Positions 45,099-54,601 of a stretch of DNA of 64,000 nucleotides are shown here, piece after piece. A program made the position numbers and the translations under genes. Each line of letters begins with the position of its first letter. The first letter of the stretch is position 1. The notes beneath the pieces are model-generated. The model did not search any database. It had not been told where the DNA came from and worked only from the letters and a program-made list of their open reading frames with translations. Origin of the DNA: a bacterium (GTDB lineage Bacteria > JACRDZ01 > JAQUKH01); NCBI GenBank assembly GCA_028719205.1, contig JAQUKH010000001.1, positions 133,040 through 197,039 on the forward strand, written 5' to 3'.

Positions 45099-46856
45099 TT
45101 ATACTTTATTGTCGGTTTTTATGCTTAATTCCTTTAATTGTTTTTCAGAAACCGTATCCGGCGCTCCTGTTAAAAGGCATGTTGCTTTTTGTGTCTTTGG
45201 AAAAGCAATAACTTCGCGTATATTTTCCGTTCCTATCAGGATCATGATCAGCCGGTCCAATCCAAAAGCAATTCCTCCATGAGGCGGAGCGCCAAACGCT
45301 AGAGCTTCAAGAAGAAATCCAAAACGCCCTTCTGCCTCTTCTTTACCGATCTTTAAAAGCTCAAACATTTTTTCCTGCATTTCCCTCTGGTGTATCCGAA
45401 TACTTCCACCACCGATCTCATTGCCATTTAAAACCAGATCATAAGCACGCGCGGTAATCTCCCCCGGATCAATATTCAAATTCGCGCCTTCATTCGGAGA
45501 GGTAAAAGGATGATGCATAGCGACATAACGTTTATCTTCTTCACTGTATTCAAAAAGCGGGAAATTAATGATCCACGCAAATTCATATTTTTTATTATCT
45601 ATTAAATTAAGTTTGTTTGCCAAATAATTCCGTAAATGTCCCAATGACTGCCATACAATTTTAACTTTATCCGCGACAAAAACCAGGAGATCGCCGTTTT
45701 CACCCTTCATCTCCGATTTTATTTTTTCTAAAATATCCGGCGTAAAAAATTTAGCAATGGGAGACTTTATTTCATTATTTTCAATCTTTAACCAGGCTAA
45801 TCCTTTTGCCCCGAAAATTTTTGCTTCTTCCGTTAACTTATCGATTTCCTGGCGCGAAAATCCGGCTCCGTTCGGGATTTTAATTCCACGAACAACTCCT
45901 TTTGAGTCAACTACTTTCTTAAATACCTCAAATTGGCTTAATTTAACAATATCAGATACTTCTATGATCTCTAAATCAAAACGCAAATCGGGTTTATCTG
46001 AGCCATATTTTAAAATCGCGTCTTTATAATCTAAACGCCTTAAAGGAGTTTTTAACTCTCCTTTATTTAATTCTTTCCATATTGATTTAAACATTCCCTC
46101 GGTTAAATTCATAACATCTTCTTCACTTACAAAAGACATCTCAAGATCAACCTGAGTAAACTCAGGCTGCCTATCAGCCCTTAAATCCTCGTCACGGAAA
46201 CATTTTACTATCTGATAATATCTTTCAAAACCTGAAATCATTAAAAGTTGTTTAAAAAGCTGTGGAGATTGAGGCAACGCGAAAAATTTCCCCGGACTCA
46301 AACGGCTGGGCACCAAAAAATCCCGCGCTCCCTCCGGCGTACTTTTGGTTAAAAACGGTGTTTCAATGTCGCAAAATCTTTCCTGATCCAGAAAATTTCG
46401 TATTGTTCTTCCCACCTTATGCCTTAACAAAATGTTCTTCTGCAAATCTCCTCTCCTGAGATCAAGAAACCTGTAACGCAGCCTTACATCCTCACCGACC
46501 TTATCACCTTCATTTAAAGCAAAAGGCAGCGGCAATGACCTGTTTAATATGTCTAATTTTTTTACGATAATTTCAATTTTACCTGTAGGAAGGTTAACAT
46601 TATCCGTTCCAGCCGGCCGGAATTTCACTTCACCTTCAATAGCCAGAACATATTCGTCACGTATAACATTTGCTTCTTTATGGGATTTCTGGTCTATCTC
46701 AGAATTAAAAACAATTTGAGTAAGGCCATAACGGTCCCGCAAATCAATAAAAATCAATCCGCCATGATCTCTGCGGCTGTTAACCCATCCCATTAAGATC
46801 ACCTGTTTTCCAATATCACCTTCATTTAATTCTCCGCAATTATGTGTTCTTTTCAA
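45099..46856 (-). CDS. aspS: Aspartate--tRNA ligase AspS
   Basis: Class II synthetase. OB-fold anticodon domain (1-110), motif 2 FRDEDLRADRQPEFTQ, GAD insert and motif 3 GGIAFGLDRLIMIL. 585 residues is the bacterial AspS length. It overlaps hisS by 4 bases, the usual hisS-aspS pairing. Discriminating versus nondiscriminating (Asp/Asn) type cannot be read. Confidence 0.96.
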   Translation of the reverse strand: MKRTHNCGELNEGDIGKQVILMGWVNSRRDHGGLIFIDLRDRYGLTQIVFNSEIDQKSHKEANVIRDEYVLAIEGEVKFRPAGTDNVNLPTGKIEIIVKKLDILNRSLPLPFALNEGDKVGEDVRLRYRFLDLRRGDLQKNILLRHKVGRTIRNFLDQERFCDIETPFLTKSTPEGARDFLVPSRLSPGKFFALPQSPQLFKQLLMISGFERYYQIVKCFRDEDLRADRQPEFTQVDLEMSFVSEEDVMNLTEGMFKSIWKELNKGELKTPLRRLDYKDAILKYGSDKPDLRFDLEIIEVSDIVKLSQFEVFKKVVDSKGVVRGIKIPNGAGFSRQEIDKLTEEAKIFGAKGLAWLKIENNEIKSPIAKFFTPDILEKIKSEMKGENGDLLVFVADKVKIVWQSLGHLRNYLANKLNLIDNKKYEFAWIINFPLFEYSEEDKRYVAMHHPFTSPNEGANLNIDPGEITARAYDLVLNGNEIGGGSIRIHQREMQEKMFELLKIGKEEAEGRFGFLLEALAFGAPPHGGIAFGLDRLIMILIGTENIREVIAFPKTQKATCLLTGAPDTVSEKQLKELSIKTDNKV

Positions 46857-48121
46857 GGCAATACCTCCTTCTTAACTAGATCAAATAACTCTTCAAATTT
46901 TATTTCTCTCTGTACTCCGGTATTCATAGAACGCAATAAAACAATACCTTTTTCTAATTCCTGATCACCTAAAATTATAACTCTTTTAGCTTTAAGTTTA
47001 TCAGCTGTTTTTAACTGGCTTTTTAAAGATCTCTGTCTATGATCGATCTCACAACTGATCCCTGATTGACGGAATTTATTTGTTAATTCAAAAAGATATT
47101 CATAGGCTTTTTGGGATCCGACGGCAATATTATAAACTTCGAGGCTTGACATTTCTGGCCATTTTTTGCCGATACTGTCAAGCGCGAGAACAATTCTTTC
47201 GACACCCATAGCAAATCCGATACCGGGAATTTCATCTCCTCCCAGTTCATGGATCAGCTTATCATACCTGCCTCCAGCGGCAATCGCGTTTTGTGATCCA
47301 AGCGATGAAAAAATGATCTCAAATGTTGTACGCGTATAATAATCCAGGCCGCGAACTAAACGCGGATTCATTTTATAATTTATCTTTAAAAGATCTAAAT
47401 GCGCCTTTACCTCAGCTAAATGCGCCTGACAATCCGGACAGATCGCATCTGTAATTTTCGGAGCTTCGTTTAAAAAATTTTGACATTCAGGAATTTTGCA
47501 ATCAAACATCCTTAATACATTTAAATTAAATCTTTCCTGGCAATCCGGGCAAAAGGCGGTAACGTTCTTTGCTAATGCTTCCTTTAGAATATCTTTGTAT
47601 TTCCCACGGCATTTCTCACAGCCCACGCTGTTTAGTTCAACCTGTATATTCTCAAGTCCCGCAAGTATAAAATAATTATACACCAGCGAAATTACCTCCG
47701 CGTCGAGGCTTGGTTCAGCGCTTCCGATCGCCTCAACACCGATTTGAGTATGTTGTCTATACCTGCCAGCCTGGGGCCTTTCATAACGGAACATAGGCCC
47801 TGTATAAAAAAGTTTTGTAATTGAATTATCCGCAAGATTATGTTCAAGGAAAGCCCTCATGACACCGGCAGTTCCTTCCGGCCTGAGGCATAATTTTCTG
47901 CCCTTGCGGTCATCAAAAACATACATTTCCTTTCGTACGATATCCGTGCCCTGCCCGATTCCGCGGACAAACAAAGATATTTCCTCAAAAATAGGCGTTC
48001 TTATTTCTTTATAACCATACAAAGAAAATATTTCCCGCGCTTTATTCTCTAAAAACTGCCATTTATTAACTTCATGAGGAAGTATATCTTTAGTACCTCT
48101 TACAGCTTTAATTTTTTCCAT
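46853..48121 (-). CDS. hisS: Histidine--tRNA ligase HisS
   Basis: Class II synthetase with motif 2 YERPQAGRYRQHTQ, the HisA motif RGLDYYTRTTFEI and the C-terminal anticodon domain. A CxxC-rich insert (CEKC, CPDC, CPDC) at about 170-240 is common in this family. 422 residues is normal. Overlaps the VanZ-like gene by 14 bases. Confidence 0.96.
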   Translation of the reverse strand: MEKIKAVRGTKDILPHEVNKWQFLENKAREIFSLYGYKEIRTPIFEEISLFVRGIGQGTDIVRKEMYVFDDRKGRKLCLRPEGTAGVMRAFLEHNLADNSITKLFYTGPMFRYERPQAGRYRQHTQIGVEAIGSAEPSLDAEVISLVYNYFILAGLENIQVELNSVGCEKCRGKYKDILKEALAKNVTAFCPDCQERFNLNVLRMFDCKIPECQNFLNEAPKITDAICPDCQAHLAEVKAHLDLLKINYKMNPRLVRGLDYYTRTTFEIIFSSLGSQNAIAAGGRYDKLIHELGGDEIPGIGFAMGVERIVLALDSIGKKWPEMSSLEVYNIAVGSQKAYEYLFELTNKFRQSGISCEIDHRQRSLKSQLKTADKLKAKRVIILGDQELEKGIVLLRSMNTGVQREIKFEELFDLVKKEVLP

Positions 48122-48479
48122 AATTTTTTAAATTCTTTTTTAAATTACTAAATATCAGAACCGCAGAAATTACGCCTAAGGAATCTGCTAAAAAATCAGC
48201 CCAATCACAACATCTTCCTGGAACAAAATATTGATGGATCTCATCAAGCCCGCCATAAAATATTGAAAATAATATAGCGTAAAGCTCTGTTCGTTTTCTA
48301 TTATAACTCTCAATTGAATTAAAAACTAAATATCCAAGTAATCCAAATTCAAAAAAATGTATTACTTTATCAAATTCGGGGATAGGAGGCAATTTAACAG
48401 GTTGAGACAGAGAAGAAATATAAAAAATCAGGAATAGATAAAGAACTGTTATAATCCGAAAGAGAGGCCTTTTAGTCAT
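48108..48479 (-). CDS. VanZ-like membrane protein
   Basis: 123 residues with about four hydrophobic segments and the conserved HFFEFGLLGYLVF and YGGLDEIHQYFVPGR ... DFLADSLGV motifs of VanZ. VanZ gives mild teicoplanin resistance in enterococci, but most family members are of unknown function. Overlaps the propeller gene by 4 bases. Confidence 0.85.
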   Translation of the reverse strand: MTKRPLFRIITVLYLFLIFYISSLSQPVKLPPIPEFDKVIHFFEFGLLGYLVFNSIESYNRKRTELYAILFSIFYGGLDEIHQYFVPGRCCDWADFLADSLGVISAVLIFSNLKKNLKNYGKN

Positions 48480-49366
48480 TTAGATACCGTTAAACCTGAA
48501 TCTGTTCCTAACAACAAAATATCTTTAGAGTCTTTGTAAATAGTATTGATCGCATTGTTTTTTAATCCCGGATTTAGTTCCTGCCATTTATTGTTCTTTA
48601 TCGTTTGTATTTCCCCCGACCTCGTCCCAACCATCAAAGAACCATTTTTATCTAAATAAACCGATGAAACCTGATCATCCTTTAATTTACTATTTCCAGT
48701 ATTATAGATTATCCATATATGATTGTTATACTTAAACAGGCCTTTATTTGTAGCCAACCATAAATTATCATAATCATCTATCAGAATATTATTTATTTCA
48801 AAATCCTCTAAATCGCTGGTGTCAAGTTTCAATTCCTCTAAAATGTCATTTTTAATAAAGTAAATGCCGGACTTTGCGCCGATCCAAATATCCCCTGAAG
48901 CAGAAAAAACAATACTATTTACATCCCAAACAGGATAAGTCTTAAATTTGTCACCATTATACATAACAAGTAAATCATTATTACGTCCGATCCACAAATT
49001 ATCATTTTTATCAACCGCTAAACTTTGTATGTAAGAATCTTCTCTCCCCATTCCGAACGGCGTAATAATTTTTTCTTCATTTCCGATATTGAGACAAACT
49101 ACATTTTTCCCTATTCCAAAATAAATATTTTTTTTAGCGTCTTCTGCTATTCCTGTTACCTTCTCACCTTTTTTAATATTTTTTGCGTCATTATATTTTT
49201 CATCCTTTATCCTATAAATACCGCCGGATGTAGCGATCCATAAATCATTCATTGAACTGGAATATATAAAATTTATCTTATCCTTTAGTAATACTTTCTG
49301 TTCACAGCTTACCGAGCTTACCAAAACCATCATAATAAATATTTGTAATATTATTTTATTTTTCAT
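48476..49366 (-). CDS. Beta-propeller lipoprotein (two-component-regulator propeller type)
   Basis: Lipobox SSVSC with Cys21, then six or so Reg_prop repeats of 40-odd residues with the NDLWIATSGGIYRI, DNLWIGRNNDLLV, DNLWLATNKGLFKY pattern. 296 residues. No kinase or regulator domain. A binding scaffold at the envelope; ligand unknown. Sits 5 bases after the HEAT gene. Confidence 0.85.
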   Translation of the reverse strand: MKNKIILQIFIMMVLVSSVSCEQKVLLKDKINFIYSSSMNDLWIATSGGIYRIKDEKYNDAKNIKKGEKVTGIAEDAKKNIYFGIGKNVVCLNIGNEEKIITPFGMGREDSYIQSLAVDKNDNLWIGRNNDLLVMYNGDKFKTYPVWDVNSIVFSASGDIWIGAKSGIYFIKNDILEELKLDTSDLEDFEINNILIDDYDNLWLATNKGLFKYNNHIWIIYNTGNSKLKDDQVSSVYLDKNGSLMVGTRSGEIQTIKNNKWQELNPGLKNNAINTIYKDSKDILLLGTDSGLTVSK

Positions 49367-49371
49367 AAATT

Positions 49372-51162
49372 TTATTCACCAATCATTTTTAGCGCTTTTT
49401 CTATTTCAACTTTTATTTTTTCATTTTGAATTGACGCTAATTTGCTCTTTAAAGAAGAAATTGCCGATTTATCCCTGATCTCTCCCAAAGAACGAATTAT
49501 CCCGATTAAAGTAATTTCCTTTGAATTATCAAGGTTTTTAATCAACTCAGGAACTGACACAGTTCCTAAATCACGCAGGGCATAAATTGCCCTATATCTC
49601 AACGCTGAGTCTTCAGATCCTAAAACCTCGATCAAGGATGGTATTACTTCTTTATGTTTTAGTTTCACAAGCACATAAGCAATATTCATTTTGCTCCATA
49701 GGTCCTCAACGCTCAGTTCTTTTATTAATTCAGGCAAATTATTCTCTCCAAACTCAATAAGTATTTCAGTCGCGGTTGCAGTCTGCAGATCATCCTGATC
49801 TTCTTTTAAAACATTTATTAACGCGGGAACCGTTTGTTTACCTATCTGTAACAACATTTTCTTACTTTCATCCTTACTATTCTTATCTTTTAATCCATCT
49901 ACCAAAGTTTCAATTGAAAGAGGGGTTCTTTTTACTATAATAGCCCTGATTCTTTCCCTAAACGGATCAAGCCCTTTTTCCTCCTTTATTAAAGCATCTA
50001 AAAGGGTCTTATCAACATTTTTATCTTTAAGCCTTATCATTATATCTTCCGCGTCATAAGAAAAGTCTTTAACGGCAAATAATCTTAATAAAAAAAGAAA
50101 ATTTCCACCGCCTAAATTAACCAAAGCATCTTTATAATAACCTCTTATGTTTATATCATCAGCCTTTATTAACCTGTTTAATATTTCAGTCGCGTAATAA
50201 TCTCTCGGTTCCATTTTAGTCGTTAAGTGATTTCTTACTTTTTCTGAAGGATCAGTTATATTATCTAAAAGAAAAACTTTAAGATCATCTGACTTTTGGC
50301 TGCAAAGAATGTCAATTATCACGATTTTTTTGTTTTCATCCTTGGATTCTTTCCAAACACTGTTTAAATTATCCGCCACTACACAACTATCAGGATAATT
50401 ACATAAAAAATTAGTTATTTCTTCCTCCAACCTGCCGCCGGCCGTCTTAAATAACTCTACGGCTGATATTACAGCATCCTCTTTTCTTTCATTGATCATT
50501 TCCTTAGCTAAAAGGTTAACCGGTTCAATCACGCTAGCGGACAACTTTACGATCTCCATTAAAGCTTCTTTAGTATTCGCATTAATTATTTCCTCTGTAA
50601 TTATTTTTGCCGTAATATAATTTTTTTCATCTTTTTCCTGAAGGTTTAAAAACAAAGGCTCAATTAATTTAACACCTAAAAGCGGCATTTGTTTTACTAA
50701 AATTTTATTTTCAGGAAATTGGTTTAAATAATTTATTAACGGCCTGATAACTTCTTTATCGTCTGTTTTAACAAGGGCAATAATGGCTTCGTTGTTTATA
50801 TCTATTTTTTCAGAAGGATTTAAACACTCCGATAGAAAAACTATATTATCATTTAACCTCATTTCTCCCAAGGCATAAATAATGTTTCTTTTTGCCTCGT
50901 AAGAGCTGCCGGCGTAAATATTTTTAAGATCGGCACTTGCGGATACCTTATCTAAACCGGCAAGCACATAAATAGCCGCGATCTTATATTCATCATTCTC
51001 ATCAGTAAGATATTTTTTTACAGAGTTATAGTCTTTAGAATTTTTCATTTCAGAAAGCACCGCAGCTGCATTATTATGGAATGTAATATCAGACTTTGCG
51101 CTGATCGAACTAAATGAAAATATTATTGTAACTACTAATAGTATTAACGTTTTTCTTTTCAT
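49372..51162 (-). CDS. Secreted HEAT-repeat protein
   Basis: Signal peptide (about 1-22) followed by roughly a dozen HEAT repeats of about 35-40 residues (for example VPALINVLKEDQDDLQTATA and VIPSLIEVLGSEDSALRYRA). 596 residues. HEAT solenoids bind other proteins; partner unknown. Similar HEAT protein with a TM anchor lies at 57910. Confidence 0.85.
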   Translation of the reverse strand: MKRKTLILLVVTIIFSFSSISAKSDITFHNNAAAVLSEMKNSKDYNSVKKYLTDENDEYKIAAIYVLAGLDKVSASADLKNIYAGSSYEAKRNIIYALGEMRLNDNIVFLSECLNPSEKIDINNEAIIALVKTDDKEVIRPLINYLNQFPENKILVKQMPLLGVKLIEPLFLNLQEKDEKNYITAKIITEEIINANTKEALMEIVKLSASVIEPVNLLAKEMINERKEDAVISAVELFKTAGGRLEEEITNFLCNYPDSCVVADNLNSVWKESKDENKKIVIIDILCSQKSDDLKVFLLDNITDPSEKVRNHLTTKMEPRDYYATEILNRLIKADDINIRGYYKDALVNLGGGNFLFLLRLFAVKDFSYDAEDIMIRLKDKNVDKTLLDALIKEEKGLDPFRERIRAIIVKRTPLSIETLVDGLKDKNSKDESKKMLLQIGKQTVPALINVLKEDQDDLQTATATEILIEFGENNLPELIKELSVEDLWSKMNIAYVLVKLKHKEVIPSLIEVLGSEDSALRYRAIYALRDLGTVSVPELIKNLDNSKEITLIGIIRSLGEIRDKSAISSLKSKLASIQNEKIKVEIEKALKMIGE

Positions 51163-51171
51163 ATTTTTATT

Positions 51172-51753
51172 TTATTTTTTTACAACCGGGGCCGGTTTTT
51201 GATCCTTTACCTCAACAGGGAATATTGGTTGTGTAAGTTCTATTTTTTCTTTAATCTTCGGGATTTCTGCTTTAGCCAGCGCGATCCATTTACTTCTTTG
51301 GGTAAGAGAATAATCCTTTGGGACATGGACATTTTCAATATTATTTGTCTTTATACTTCTAACCTGATCTTCAGTCAAGGGAATATATGAATCTGCTATC
51401 ATTTCTTTAGGATTATGCCTGGCAGGTTCAGCCTCGCGTATTCCATCAGGATAAATTGGATCGCCCAGTATCATCCCGGCTTCCAAGTCACTTGCGGGAA
51501 ATTTTTTCACGGTATAAGAGGTAAGTATCTGCTCTACTGTTTCCTGAGCCCATAAAGCCTGTTTATAATAATCAAAAGCCTTTGGAATATCTCCTTTATT
51601 TTCCCATTCAACACCCATAGCGTAATATTCCCTGCCTTCATTATATGCCTCTTTCGCGCGCGCAAGGACCTCAAATACTGTCATGGCAATAGTAATAAGA
51701 TAAACAACAAAAATTATCAATAACGCTTTAAATATTTTTTTAGGTGTTAACAT
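51172..51753 (-). CDS. Membrane-anchored protein with TPR-like helix pair and HD-GYP-N-like segment
   Basis: One TM (about 8-28), a helical pair (about 35-78: REYYAMGVEWENKGDIPKAF), then ASDLEAGMILGDPIYPDG and IPLTEDQVRSIKTNNIENVHV. That last pattern resembles the small domain that precedes HD-GYP phosphodiesterases, but no HD-GYP follows. A Pro/Lys-rich tail ends the protein. AGGAGA precedes the ATG, which overlaps the peptidase stop as TAATG. Confidence 0.7.
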   Translation of the reverse strand: MLTPKKIFKALLIIFVVYLITIAMTVFEVLARAKEAYNEGREYYAMGVEWENKGDIPKAFDYYKQALWAQETVEQILTSYTVKKFPASDLEAGMILGDPIYPDGIREAEPARHNPKEMIADSYIPLTEDQVRSIKTNNIENVHVPKDYSLTQRSKWIALAKAEIPKIKEKIELTQPIFPVEVKDQKPAPVVKK

Positions 51754-52436
51754 TAATCTCTCCTATTCCTTAAAATTAATAATCTTATTAATTGCATTGC
51801 GGCCATAGCAGTTGCCGCGACATAAGTGAGAGCGGCCGCGTTCAAAACTTTACGGCTTCCTTCCAATTCTTCGTCAGATAAAAATTTATTTCCCTGTAAA
51901 TTTGCCAATGCCAAACGGCTTGCGTTAAATTCAACCGGCAGCGTAATTATATGAAACAACACAGCTAAACTAAAAAGCAATATTCCAATATCCATCAATA
52001 TTCCCGCTGATCTAAAGAAGAAACCGATAAAAAACAGAGGAATAGCCAGTTGAGAGCCTATATTTGCCGCCGGGACAATTGATGAACGGATTTGCATCGG
52101 GAAATAACCGTTTCTGTCCTGAATCGCATGCCCGACTTCATGAGCCGCAATTCCAAGCGCGGATAAAGAATTGCTGTTATAAACCTCATATGAAAGCTTT
52201 AATTTTTTGCTTCGCGGGTCATAATGATCTGTTAAAACTCCGGGCTGCACTTCAACACTGACAGATAAGCCGTTGTTGACAATCATCTGTTTAGCGGCAT
52301 CCGCTCCTGACATACCACGCGACGACTTTATTTTTGCGTATTTTTCATATGTTGATTTCACTTTAAATTGCGCGTAAAAAGCAAAAGCAAGCGCAGGCAG
52401 CAAAAATATCATTGATGGATCAAAAAATGGAAACAT
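51753..52436 (-). CDS. Membrane zinc metallopeptidase, YugP family
   Basis: Zinc site HEVGH with His99, Glu100 and His103. TM at about 8-22 and two or three more toward the C-terminus (125-215). 227 residues is typical. Substrate unknown in most bacteria. First gene of the YugP-to-aspS operon; AAGGAG is 10 bases before the ATG. Confidence 0.92.
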   Translation of the reverse strand: MFPFFDPSMIFLLPALAFAFYAQFKVKSTYEKYAKIKSSRGMSGADAAKQMIVNNGLSVSVEVQPGVLTDHYDPRSKKLKLSYEVYNSNSLSALGIAAHEVGHAIQDRNGYFPMQIRSSIVPAANIGSQLAIPLFFIGFFFRSAGILMDIGILLFSLAVLFHIITLPVEFNASRLALANLQGNKFLSDEELEGSRKVLNAAALTYVAATAMAAMQLIRLLILRNRRD

Positions 52437-52476
52437 TCTGAAATCACTCCTTCTTTACTTTTGTTTTGGAATATGT

Positions 52477-52504
52477 ATTATATCAAAATATTTATTAAAA
52501 GCAA
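52477..52504 (-). promoter_or_regulatory. Promoter for the YugP-to-aspS operon
   Basis: Minus strand: -35 TTGCTT (52499-52504), 16-base spacer, -10 TATAAT (52477-52482). Leader about 34 bases with AAGGAG; a leadered contrast to the leaderless set. Confidence 0.6.
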
Positions 52505-52506
52505 AT

Positions 52507-54600
52507 TTATTTTCCAAAATTCATCGCAAGTAAAGCCAGGTCATTCCCGTCAATTATCAGATCTTCATTTAAATCCGCGTAAAGATTCCAATTGGAATTT
52601 TGAGGATTAGATCCGAAAGCTTTTGCCATATCATATAAATCATGGCCGTCAACACGGTCGGCCGAACCCGAAGAAACCGTATCAATATTACCCATAGGCT
52701 TGCTCAAATATTTAAGCCCGATAGCCATAACCGCTTCAGCAATTGCTCCATCACTATAAGTGACCTTGACCTTGACATTATATGTACCTATTATATTATA
52801 GGTGAAGTTTAGGGTCTTAACGGTTGTTGTTGTCTCATATTTATCATCCCCATTAAAATCCCATTCGTATTTAATAATATCGCCGTCTAAAGCTGTTGTA
52901 TCAGCGGTAAAATTCACTAACCAGGGTGAATGGGATAAAATTTCGGCTGTAAGTTTTACTACCGGCTGTTGAACAAGTGAAATTTTCGCGGTCATGATAT
53001 CGCCATAATTCGAAACACCGGTAATCGCGATCCTGGTATGAGTATTATTTTTTAATCTGGAACCGGGGATTGTATCATTAGTAAAATCCGAATTATTTCC
53101 TGAAAAGAAAAACATATTCTTATCGAGAGGAGTTTGTTCGGTATCCAACTGACTGAAGCCTAAAATACCTTCATCGGCCTCTTCAACATCCACACCTTTA
53201 TCGTTCACATCAGCATTAACATCGTTAAAGTTGAAGTTCGAAGACGTAAGTTTTGAATTATCAATATGATAAATAACCACTCCTCCGTGGCCTGATGCCT
53301 CTTCAAAACGCTGGAAGCCCATGTCATATCCTGAAAACTGCCGGTTTTCCAAAAGAAAATATTGATCCGGATCTGATGTGTTAACCCGGAAAACAGATGA
53401 ACCATCACTGTCAGTCTTTGGAAGCGTAATATCCTGTCCGGAATCTATTGTTGTTACTTTCCCCCATGAAAGATATTCTTTACTCCATGCTGATAATTGT
53501 GTAGGCATAGACCCGTGAAATTCTCCTGTTTTTGATGCCCAGCTGCCATTTCCCATTAAATCAAAAAATCCTACGCCATAAGAATCCCCGTTTCCAGGAT
53601 TGGTATCGTATAAATCCGGCAGTGAAAAAATTAAATGTCCGAGTTCATGCGCCATTATTCCGATAGTAGCAAGGTGATCTCCGTGCCTTTCGCCTATTTC
53701 ACAATAGTCCTCTATCGTTATCGTACTATCAACTATCGGATAACCTACCGAAAACATAGACCATCGATGGCCCCAGATTGATGGTGCAGCAGGACCCGCG
53801 GAACGTTCATATCCCGCGACAATAATTATAATTGAAAGCTCATCAGTAGAAATAGTACTATCCTTATTGTAATCGTACGATGCATAGTTAATATATGGAT
53901 CTGCTAGTGTAATCGCGTCTTTGGCAATCTGTTGATTCGTAGAATCAGAAATAACATCAGTAGAATCACCTGTATTTGGATGTTTGTAAGGCAAATGCAG
54001 CCACCCAATTATACCGTCATCTGTTACCCCGGAGGTTTCAGACGCAGGACTAATGGATACCGCGGAATATGACACTTTTTGATAATAGTCCGAAACACTG
54101 CTGGTTTCTCCAAAAAATAAAGGTTGAATATCCAACGGGTCATATGTTCCGGCAGTATCTAAAAAATCAACACAGATAACTAATAGCTTTCTGTCTCCCG
54201 CAACCGGATTACTTTCGGTTAAACTATTTCTCGAACCAAAATCGATATTACCATTTCTATATTTAATTGATTCTTTCTTAACAGACTGGTATGAATTCAA
54301 ACCTTTGGGTATATTAAATTTAGAAGGCTCTACTTCCCCGACAACCAGCCTTGAAACATTATCGGACTGATAATATTCCCAATTGCCGTTAGCCGCGTTT
54401 TTGTAAATTCCATAACCTTCTTTTGTTGTGATCCAATTATACCTTTCATCACCATGAAGCCTTGCTTTAAAAGTTTTCCCGGAAGGTTGCTTTAATATAA
54501 TAAGGTTATTATCAGCCGGCCCGGCATTTGCTTTTAAGGATAAACCTAATAATAGAAATATCGACAAAAACAAAATTTGCCTGTTCATCATTATTTTCAT
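52507..54600 (-). CDS. M6-family metalloprotease with PKD domain and type I dockerin
   Basis: Signal peptide (about 1-26), M6 catalytic domain (about 130-545) with AHELGHLIFSLPDLYD (His318, Glu319, His322), a PKD domain at about 555-635 (YEWDFNGDDKYET) and a C-terminal dockerin (about 640-697) with SADRVDGHDLYDMAKAFG and DLNEDLIIDGNDLALLAMNFG. 697 residues. It lies one base after the cohesin lipoprotein. Initiation may be at the ATG at 54591 (third in the run), 8 bases after AGGA. Surface-bound protease is the likely role. Confidence 0.9.
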   Translation of the reverse strand: MKIMMNRQILFLSIFLLLGLSLKANAGPADNNLIILKQPSGKTFKARLHGDERYNWITTKEGYGIYKNAANGNWEYYQSDNVSRLVVGEVEPSKFNIPKGLNSYQSVKKESIKYRNGNIDFGSRNSLTESNPVAGDRKLLVICVDFLDTAGTYDPLDIQPLFFGETSSVSDYYQKVSYSAVSISPASETSGVTDDGIIGWLHLPYKHPNTGDSTDVISDSTNQQIAKDAITLADPYINYASYDYNKDSTISTDELSIIIIVAGYERSAGPAAPSIWGHRWSMFSVGYPIVDSTITIEDYCEIGERHGDHLATIGIMAHELGHLIFSLPDLYDTNPGNGDSYGVGFFDLMGNGSWASKTGEFHGSMPTQLSAWSKEYLSWGKVTTIDSGQDITLPKTDSDGSSVFRVNTSDPDQYFLLENRQFSGYDMGFQRFEEASGHGGVVIYHIDNSKLTSSNFNFNDVNADVNDKGVDVEEADEGILGFSQLDTEQTPLDKNMFFFSGNNSDFTNDTIPGSRLKNNTHTRIAITGVSNYGDIMTAKISLVQQPVVKLTAEILSHSPWLVNFTADTTALDGDIIKYEWDFNGDDKYETTTTVKTLNFTYNIIGTYNVKVKVTYSDGAIAEAVMAIGLKYLSKPMGNIDTVSSGSADRVDGHDLYDMAKAFGSNPQNSNWNLYADLNEDLIIDGNDLALLAMNFGK

Positions 54601-54601
54601 C

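Noticed and set aside
45099-48121. T-box or other leader element before aspS/hisS
   Set aside because: Both genes are internal to an operon with overlapping ends, leaving no leader for such an element.
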